Assembly (NCBI GenBank): GCA_905221605.1
Contig: CAJNDS010000502.1
Span: 881,470-945,469, forward strand
DNA length: 64,000 bases
Direction of reading: 5' to 3'
Source: Symbiodinium natans
Lineage: Eukaryota; Sar; Dinophyceae; Suessiales; Symbiodiniaceae
Below, in pieces: positions 52,499 through 61,257 of the stretch. Numbering within the stretch: position 1 is the stretch's first letter; each line of letters starts with the position of its first letter. The position numbers and the translations under genes are program-made. The notes under the pieces were generated by a model. The model saw nothing but the letters and a program-made list of their open reading frames with translations, was not told where the DNA came from and did not search any database.

Positions 52499-55445
52499 AT
52501 GTCGAGGCTGCCCCTGCAGCGGGAGATGGACCTCCTGATCCTCGACAAGCCGGGGCCTTGAAGAGATTCCCTAAACCCTAAACCCTAAACCCTAATTTCA
52601 GAGCTTCGCAGCTTTGGGCTTGTTTATCGGGCTTGGGGTGTTTAAGGGATTTTGGGTTTTGGGTTGTTATGAGGCTTTTAGGGGGGGGTTTAGGTCTGGG
52701 GGCTTTGCTCTCGAGGGGCTTAAGTTGGTTGCACTGGAAGGGGGCATGAGGCCCATGTGTCATATGCACATGTGCACACGCATATTAGCACCTCGTTCTG
52801 CTGCGCAGCTGATGTGTCTTTCGTGTCACAGTGACATTGCAAACAGGCGGGTGTCAGAGCGATGGCGGGCCAGCGCGCGGCAGAAGAGGTCCGCGGGAGT
52901 TTTATTGCGACAGGCGATATGATCGGCATGCCAGCTGGAGAGGGTGCTGGACACGTTTAGCAAGGCTCTGCATATGCCTGATGCAGCGCAGAAAGGACCA
53001 AGTATAAACTGGTTCATTCACACGAAAAGCCCAGATTAGAAACGAGACGCGCGTGCAGAAAGTAAGGTTTTTTCCGCAAGGCTGGCTAGATTGGCTTCTG
53101 GACCTAGGCAGCCCATTGAAGAATCACTCTGAAGCAGGCAGTCTCTCGAGGATGGCATCTGGAAGCTGCAGGAGACACGGCGGTCTCGTCTGTGTAATAT
53201 AGGGGCCTAACTAATTCGAATAGGTTTTTGGGGATCATTGTGGTGTACTTGTGTTGGGACCAGAAGGGGATACTATTAGTAATTATTCCGACCCCTATAT
53301 CAGTCCCTCTGCACGTAAGCAGCCGATCCTTCCCGAGCCTTCCGAGCATAGCACCAAGGGTGACCATAACCTTAAGCCCCAAGCCCCAAACCCCAAAAAC
53401 ATATGGGAAGTTCTCTGAATCAGGGTGTTTGTTTTTCATGTGGGTGCCGTATTTAATAAGGATTTCAAAAGGGATCCTTATTCAGAAAAACTGCCCACAT
53501 GCTTTGCGCTGCCAGGATCTGTACCAGCTGGCAGTGGACTTCAGCTTCTACCACCTGGTCCTCATCATTGCGGACAGTCGATTGGCAGAGCTTCCCAACA
53601 AGTAGCGGATCTTCTGACAGTTCGCTGGGATGGCCAGTACTGCACATGTCATATGGTACAAGAGCCCAAGTAATTGCCAGTACTCTCCCCATATCATGGC
53701 AATACAAACTGCCCAACATGCCCAGTATTGAATAGGCCCCTGGATGAACGCCATGCAGCCCTCTATCAAAGCGACTTGGAGCTGGAACCGCCAGCACGTG
53801 CTTACTAAGGAGCTCCAAACATCTGACCCCCCTACATACCCTTCAATCCAGTAGAACTATGGGGACCCCCAAAATGTCTCTGAGCTCTCAACCCTGAACT
53901 CTAGCTTTCGGAGGCCCAACTGCTGAAGGGCTTTTGCCCTAAACCTTTAAACCCCCTCAAAAACATCCCCCCTAAACCCTAAACCCTAAACCCTAAACCC
54001 CCCAAAGCCTCCTAAAATCCTCAGCAGGACCTGTCCTCCACGATCCAGGAGCGCGAGGAAGGCCATCCTAAGGGCTGAGAGGGCTTGGGGTTCATGGTGC
54101 CGATAGGCCCGTAGAGACTGCATGTTTCACCTTTATTATTATTATTACTATTATTATTATTACTATTATTATTACTATTATTATTTTTATTATACTTTTT
54201 GGTTTTTTTTTTTTGGGGTGGGGGGGTTGGGGGTTGGGAGGGTTACATGTAGGAATACGGCTCGGACGGTTTCAAGGGGCCGACTTCACTTCTTCGGGCC
54301 TTCTCTCAAGGGAGCATATGGCGTGCCGACAAGCTACCCTTTAGGGTTTAGGGTTTAGGGTTTAGGGTTTAGGGTTTAGGGTTTAGGGGTTTAGGGTTTG
54401 GGGGTGAAGGGTTTAGGGTTTAGGCTACCCCTTAATGCTGACCGAATCAGAGGATGGCATGGGTTGCACCATGCTGGCCCCGAATCTGTAGCCCTTTTCA
54501 CAAGAAGGTGGTGTAGAAGTCGTGGTTTTAATCTTCCGGAAACTCCGCCTTTGGGAGTGAGCTTTTCTCTTGTCTATCGTGCTGACAAGCGTTTTCCCAA
54601 AAAAAACCGAAAACCCTGAACCCCTAGACCCTCAACCACGAAACCCCTCCAACCCCTGAACCCTAAACCCCAAACCCTAAACCCCCCTGCCAGGATTCTC
54701 TGCCTGGCTGCAGAGCTTCCTACCGTCTCAGGCGATGCCTCGGCTGAGATCTTCTGAAGTAGGGTTTAGGGTTTAGGGTTATGGGAGGGATCAGAGGGTT
54801 TCGGGTTTCGGGGTCTTGGGAGGGTTCAGAGGGTTTCGGGTTTAGGGTTTTGGGAGGGTTCAGAGGGGTTTGGGGTCCCATTCTTGTCCGACAAGAAGAA
54901 AGCAAGTACCCTCAACCCTTTGGCCCTAAACCCTGCAGTATTCCCGTACGAAGCTACAGGTAACTAAAGGAAACGCAGGCTCCAGTTGCCCCGAGGTGGC
55001 AATGCAACTGTAGACTCGCGGACCGGGCACTCCCACCTCCTGCGCTGGAACTTCCCTCAGCCCTAGGGGTCTGCAAGGGTATATTCGGGTTTTTTATCGT
55101 GATAATACTAACAGGGGTACACAATAAATAAATAAATATCTATATAGATAGATAGATAGATAGATAGGAGCTGACTGCCATATACAGGGATCCAACCCTA
55201 AGCTGTAAACCCTCCTAAACATCTCGAAAAGCCCTCCCCCCCCCCCCCAAAAAAAAAGCACCCCCTAAAACCTTAAATAAAGCGACGCCCTAAACAAAGA
55301 GAGCCAACCCTAAACCCTAAACCCTAAACCCTAAACCCTAAACCCTAAACCCTAAACCCTCTGAAAAGAGGCAACGCCCTACAGCATCGGGGAGCTGCAC
55401 GGTGCTGTGCAAGCCACGCCGCACCTGCGCGAGTTCTTCCCGTGA
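52499..55445 (+). CDS. Multi-exon gene, product unknown
   Basis: Candidate first exon 52499 to about 52548 (MSRLPLQREMDLLILDKPG), then 53515-53605 (DLYQLAVDFSFYHLVLIIAD then SRLAELPNK), about 53737-53805 (LDERHAALYQSDLELEPPA), 54028-54072 (QDLSSTIQEREEGHPK), 54685-54746 (CLAAELPTVSGDASAEIF), about 55020-55065, and a terminal exon 55379-55445 (SIGELHGAVQATPHLREFF, TGA at 55443). Telomeric arrays separate the exons. Phases were not fully resolved. The LLILDKPG start recalls RluA-type pseudouridine synthases, but the later exons do not support that, so I assign no function. Confidence 0.48.
53197..53301. repeat. Family K element
   Basis: AATATAGGGGCCTAACTAATT...TACTATTAGTAATTATTCCG then ACCCCTATAT: inverted ends. 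Diverged second copy at 28738-28815. Confidence 0.65.
53437..53503. repeat. Short inverted-repeat element
   Basis: CATGTGGGTGCCGTATTTAA then TAAGGATTTCAAAAGGGATCC and TTATTCAG...CCCACATG. It lies just before the exon at 53515. Confidence 0.55.
54130..54195. repeat. (TTA)n microsatellite
   Basis: ATT/ACT trinucleotide run ending in a T tract; ORFs reading poly-Tyr here are artefacts. Confidence 0.95.
55306..55366. repeat. CCCTAAA array before the last exon of gene 6
   Basis: Eight perfect units directly upstream of the terminal exon; TTTAGGG units follow the gene at 55483-55515. Confidence 0.93.
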
Positions 55446-55804
55446 GCCGCCGCAGGGATCCTGAAGCCACACATCCCCGGGTTTAGCGTTTAGGGTTTAG
55501 GGTTTAGGGTTTAGAGTTCAGGGTTTAGGGTTCAGGGTTCAGGGTTCAGGCCCTGTCCCATAAGCCCTGTAGCTCACAAGGCAAAAAGCACTACCAAAAA
55601 AAGGCCTAAACCTAAACTCCATACAGCCTTGTGAGCCCCTGTAAGACCCGCTCTATAGACACTCCAAACCCCCCTAACACCCGCAAAGGCCCAAGAAGCC
55701 GCTAAGACCTGACACCCACGTAATCGATTGTTTGGAGAGGACCGAACTCCCGGCTTCCAGGTTTGCAGGATCTCTTGAGCTCGGGATTTTAGTGCTGTAG
55801 AATC

Positions 55805-58800
55805 ATGGTGGACGAACGTATGCGCAGGTTTAGGGTTTAGGGTTTAGGGTTTATAGGGTTTATAGGGTTTATAGGGTTTATAGGGTTTATAGGGTTTATA
55901 GGATAGGGTTTATAGGGTTTAGGGTTTAGGGTTTAGGGTTTAGGGTTTAGCAACGTACTCGACACCCTCCCCTGAACTAAGTTCTAAAGACATACAAAAG
56001 GAGGGCCGAAGCTCCTTAGCAGGCTCATGGGTAGCTCGAGGCAGAGTTGCCATACTTAGAACCCTACTAATCTACAGCCCCTTAGGAAATATTTTGTATT
56101 TTCTCTGGTATTCAAACCAAGGGAATACTGAAAATGCTATTGTTTGTTAAGGTTCTAAGGGGAGTAAAGTACTAGCTGCGCACTGAGCCTCCAAGAAAGC
56201 CTTCTGCAGCTGCTCATGACGAAGTCAACCCCAAACCCTAATCATCAAACCCTGAACCCTGAACCCTAAACCCTAAACCCTAAACCCTAAACCCTAAACC
56301 CTAAACCCTAAACCCTAAACCCTAAACCCTAAACCCTAAACCCTAAACCCTAGCACGTTTGCCAGGGCCCATGGCCTCTTCCCGCTGCTCATGGCACGCG
56401 GCCCCGGGAATGGCAAAGCATGAAATGGCCTGAAGTTGCTGAAGTTGGGAGGTTGGGGTTTAGGGGTTTTGGGGTTTTGGGGTTTTGGGGTTTTAGGGTT
56501 TGGGGTTTGGGGTTTAGGGGTTTAGGGTCAGGGGTTTGGGGGCTTTGGGGTTTTGGGGTTTTGGGGGTTTGGGTTTGTTTTGGGGCAGGGCTCGGGCTGT
56601 CTGCCGGGTTTCAAGTTCAAGTCCGTGCAGCCACAGACCGCAGACGTCTGAATGCTAAGGGACGGCTCATCAACAAGAGACCCAAAAACTCTCCACTCTG
56701 TTTGACGGACCCTACGGCCCCAGTCCCCTAGTTACCTTATACTCTGAACCCAAAACGCCCTAGCAACCCTTCCCTCAACTCTTAAGTACCCTAAGCCCGA
56801 ACTACCCTGTCTGAAGCTGCGATTCTTTCAAGGTGCGCAGGTCTGGGAACTTCTTCCTCCAATCGAGCCCGTGCAGCGCTCGATGATGGAGCAACACTTT
56901 GTTTTACTGCGCACCCTGGGATTGGGGATTAGTTTGAGGCTAAACCGTCGAAACTTAAATCCTAAACCCTGAACGTTCAGCGTTAAGAGGTGTGTGTGGG
57001 TGCGGTGTTTGTTATGCTGGGTGTTCGACCTGTGCTGGAGCTAGTGACAGCTAGTGTCATCCCTTGCAGCTCTGCCTAACGTGCTCCTTCATTTTGCATG
57101 CTTGAAAGCTGCGGCCATCGAGTTGTGTCGCGGAACTTCGCTGTGGTGCTCGGCATGTGCATTTGCTGCTGCAAATCCACTGAGAGCTCTGAAATCTCCT
57201 TACCTTGGCGGATTCTGGAATGACGTATGCAAGCAGCATAGTACTCCTACCCGTTAACCTTCATGCGCGTGTGACTAACACTGAGGTCCTCAATAAGCGC
57301 CTATAGGCTCCCAGGAGGGCACCCTCCGGCTGGCCCCTTAGAAGCCCTTAGAAATCTGTGAGAAACCTTTCAGAACCCCCCGAAGAGCCCTGAGAGCCCT
57401 ACTAAAAGGATCGGGGGACTTAGTTTTAGTAGGGTTTTCATTAGGGCAACTAACTAGAGTTACAAAATACTTATGAACCCCCCCATCACGGTGCTTCTAA
57501 CCCTACTGACTAGGTCCCATGATCCTCCAAGTAGGCCCTTGCAGCCATGTGAGCTACAGGTCACAACTACTACCGCCAGCAGACACGGCCAAGCCCGAGG
57601 ACATCAGCTGCTCCAGGGTTTAGTGTTTAGGGTGTAGGGTTTAGGGTTTAGGGTGTAGGGGTTAGGATTGCAAACTTCCTGTAGTGATGAATTGGCGTGG
57701 TGTGTGGGAGTTAAAATGAGGATTGTAAGCAGGGCCCCTGAGGCAGAACTGAACCTACCCTACGTTTGAGCCCAGTCGCAACTACCCATGAACCTTCATT
57801 CAAAGACTACTATAGCGTCCTTGAATATTTTCCGCGAGATTGAAAAAAGAAACCAGGGGAAGTGTTCAACATGATTGTTTCATTATGTTTCTAAGGTGCG
57901 GTGCAAAGTGGTCGGGTTCCAAACCATCCCAGAGCCGCTCGTGAGGACTTCCAGCTCCGTGTTTGGCCCTCGGAAGCCAGGGTGGGTCCTCTCTCCGTAG
58001 CTCTCTGAGGAAAAGGAGGGAAAGCCTCTGCCATTTCGCAGCCACTGCGATACCTTTGACCCGCCAGGTTCGCGTTCTTGGCCCAAAATCCCAAACCCGA
58101 AACCCCCAAAAACCCTAGAACCAGAACAAAGGCCCCAAAGCCCCCCCCCCCCCCAAAGCCCCCCTCAAAAAAAAGAACAACTTGCGCCTATAGCCCTGTA
58201 TAACCCTGAAAACCCTTATAGCGCCATTACCCTATAAACCTATAACCCTTTGTGAATATGACCCTATAAACCTATAACCCTACAAGCCTATAGCCCCCCC
58301 ATAACCCTACAACCCCTATACAGCCTTATTTTGACCTCTCTCATTTCTTTACAAGGTCACGCGGCTCCTGGCCGAGCTGTCTGAGGCCTGCAAAGTTTGC
58401 AAGCAAGTTGCGCTCGAATTCTCTGAGCCCTAAACCCCAAGCCCTAAGTTTTCCTAAACCCTAATCCCTACCCCCCCCCCCCAAAAAAAAAATATATATA
58501 TATATACATATATATATATATGTAAATATACATAACATGAAAATACATAACTAAATGCACCCATTTGAAAAGTTCACAAATTATTGCTAAGTTTTCGAAC
58601 CCTGTTCATAGATCGTTTTGGGGATTGTTGAAAAGGTCCTAAACGCCTAAGCCCTAAGCCCCAAATTACGTCCGTCCCGGATCCTCGGTTTCGGGTTTAG
58701 GGTTCGCGGGGTTGGGCCAGGGCTGGCTATGTGTCCATTCACTGTGTCTAAACCCTAAACCCTAAACTGCTTTAGCCCCAAATCGGCGCCCCACGCGCCA

Positions 58801-60311
58801 TCAGCCTAGCTTGGCCAGGCTCTGAAGGCTGGAAGCCCCCTCTGGGAGATTGGCAGCGCCGCTGGGCACATTTGGGGCGCTCCTAGACACCTAAGACCCT
58901 TCGAGCCCTTTTTGCCCAAATTGTCGGGGTTGAGGGTTTAGGGAACACCCCAAACCCTAAACCCTAAACCCTAACCCCTAAACCCTACTGTTCCCCAGAA
59001 GTCTGGGAGGCTCTGAAGAAAGTAGAATCCTAGGGTCCAGGCACCTTGCACCTGGTCAGCCTCAAGGCCACACGCCTGCAACAAGTAAACTCGGCCGGTT
59101 GTATCATGCATTCTGCATTCTGGCAGAAAGCTTTGGAGATCATCATATCTAGGCCTTAGGCGTATTTTCAGAGGCGCTAGAGGGCCAACCTAGCAAGAGA
59201 AGAATTGCTGACGGATGGGAGTCTTGCAACCGCTGGGCAGAAGTAGACTCTACTGGCAAGTCCTCATTGGCACCCGTTTCGGGCAATTCAAATTGCAGGA
59301 GAGCTTCCGCAATCTGATGATGGAGTTTGTCCTAAACCCCTAAACCCCAACCCTAAACCCTAAACCCTAAACCCATAACCCATAACCCTTAACCCAACAC
59401 CCTAACCCCTAACCCCATATTGGCCATGGTAGGGCTGGAGCCTGTCGGACACTTGCTCAAGATGTCACTAATAGTGGCTGATCAGCATAGTATGCTGATC
59501 AGCATCTGGCCTTCCAAGTCCTCAACCTCTATTTAGAGGTTCATGGAGATTTTTTTGCGGGGGAAGTATCCCGAATTTGGCTCTAGCTGTTTAGGGCAGT
59601 GGTGGTTGCACACTTCCTCTACATCGTGTTCCAGCTCCCGCAAAGCCTCGAGCGGCAGTTAGGTGGTCACTCTCCTGGAGTACTGCAGCTGCGTCTGGCG
59701 CAAGGCTGCGGTGCGAGGGCTGCATAAGATGAATCTAAGCATGGAATGTGAGAAAGCAGCCCCCACAACCCAATCTAAAAAGACACCAGACCTGCACGTT
59801 GAAGCAAGCCACCTTCGGGGAATCACCCTTTTGAGCCCTACAACGATAGAGAGGGCTGAACAAAGCAAGATGGGGAAGATGCAACAAAAAGTTCGATGCT
59901 CTTTGGTGTGTCGTGGACTGGCCAAATCAAGTGGTTTTCCTTACACAGAACCCACGCACCCCAAGCCCTCAATCCGAAGCCCTCATCTCAGCAGATCCCC
60001 CCCCTGTGGGCAAGGCGCTGAAGCAAGCTCCGGGGAGCCCCAGCGAGGAGAAATGCTGGGTCCCGCTGCAGGCCACCAAAATCCCCACAAGCTGAGCTCA
60101 TCTCAGGGGTACAGGGAAGTTGGGGGCTCAGGGAGGTTTGGGGGGGGAGGGGGGGGCGGGGGGTTTAGGGGAGGTTCAGGGGGGTTGAGGGGATTTGGGG
60201 GCTTGAGGGGGTTTTGGGATCGCCCCCCCCTAAGCCCATGAGAAGCATGCTCGAATCGAGGCGCCCCAAAAACGGGCTGTTGACATCCTGAGCGCTAAGC
60301 TGTCCGGTTAA
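55805..60311 (+). CDS. Multi-exon gene, product unknown
   Basis: The first exons fit in phase: 55805-55827 (MVDERMR, donor GT inside TTTAGGG), 56354-56417 (TFARAHGLFPLLMARGPGNGK, donor GC), 56841 to about 56908 (VWELLPPIEPVQRSMMEQHF), 57070-57224 (PNVLLHFACLKAAAIELCRG ... SPYLGGFWND, donor GT). Further candidates: 57578-57612 (AKPEDISC), 57896-57985 (VRCKVVGFQTIPEPLVRTSS), 58356-58430 (TRLLAELSEACKVCKQVALE), about 58807-58880 (WPGSEGWKPPLGDWQRRWAH), 59247-59334 (LYWQVLIGTRFGQFKLQESF), 59998-60091 (VGKALKQAPGSPSEEKCWVP), and terminal 60243-60311 (KHARIEAPQKRAVDILSAKL, TAA). The ORF at 59663-59930 may contribute. No family recognised; it reads as a soluble protein with hydrophobic and aromatic-rich middle exons. 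Confidence 0.6.
55828..55950. repeat. TTTAGGG array with a TTTATAGGG variant block
   Basis: The donor GT of gene 7 exon 1 is itself the start of a GTTTAGG unit. Six or seven GTTTATAGG units then follow, a homogenised variant, before TTTAGGG resumes. Confidence 0.92.
56264..56352. repeat. CCCTAAA array before gene 7 exon 2
   Basis: Twelve or so perfect units ending at the acceptor CTAG (56350-56353): the AG of the acceptor follows directly on the array. Confidence 0.95.
57411..57531. repeat. Family E element, copy 2
   Basis: AGGATCGGGGGACTTAG...CCTACTGACTAGGTCCCATGATCC. Confidence 0.8.
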
Positions 60312-61257
60312 CCTACGCCCTAAACCCTAAACCCATAGCACAACTTTTAACATAGCGCATGTAAGGCGTGTACAACTCCTAATGTCTCTTTCTATAGAAA
60401 CACACTTTATTGCGTGCACCTGAGCCCCTTTGTGCACCCCCCCCCTCCCCCGCTTGTAGAAGGGGGCTTTTTCGAAGAGAGATATACCGGAGACCGGCTT
60501 CTTGCCAGGTATTGGCCCGAAAGCCTTTCCAGATGCCCATGACCGGCCGATCTCTGAGCTGTTTGCTTGATTGTGGGATCCAGTGGGGCGAGCTGAATAT
60601 CTGTTGATGGGCCCGTACCCCCAAATAGTCCCTCAATGTGGAGGGTGACCTGACTGTAAAGCCAAGTAGCGAGTGCAGGGTGCTCTTGTTTCTGGTTGAG
60701 GGTCTAGGGCTTAGGCTTCAGAAGCATCCTGAATCCGCGTACACATGTGCAGAACCTGCAAAAGCCCAACTTCCCCCAGCTGGGTCATCCCCCCCACCCA
60801 CGGGAAGAAGAGCTTTAAAGAAACCTAAACATAGATGGCTCCTCAGGAGTTAGTTAAGGGCGCGGATGGGTCGCACAAGGTAAGGTAGGGGTCTGCGTGG
60901 AGGGGGAATCCTATGCCCTACATCCCACGGGTGATCGTCGAGAATCAGAATCCCGCTTCAACACCTAGGCCGACACTTGAAGGGGTATCTACCACATTTC
61001 CCTGGGTTTCGGAGCATCTTAGGATTTGGTCGGGATTATTAGCCTTGAAGTCCCCGAAGAGGGTTAGGGAATGGGTTGGTGGATGGGGTAGACTTATCTA
61101 ATTTGCACTCCTGCACCTGCGTCGTATTTATTGTGACTTATCTAATTAGGATATTTTCCCCTTGTTGGGATCAAGAGGATCAATATGCTTAGGAATGTTT
61201 TCAGCGGGTTCTAAGGGCCATCCTAGCTATCCGTGGGCGTAGTACCCATGACTGCCA

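Noticed and set aside
52826-53017. Minus-strand ORF containing WHADHIACRNKTPADLFCRAL as a retrotransposon fragment
   Set aside because: No catalytic or zinc-binding motif could be identified and the overlapping + frame is equally open; too weak to call.
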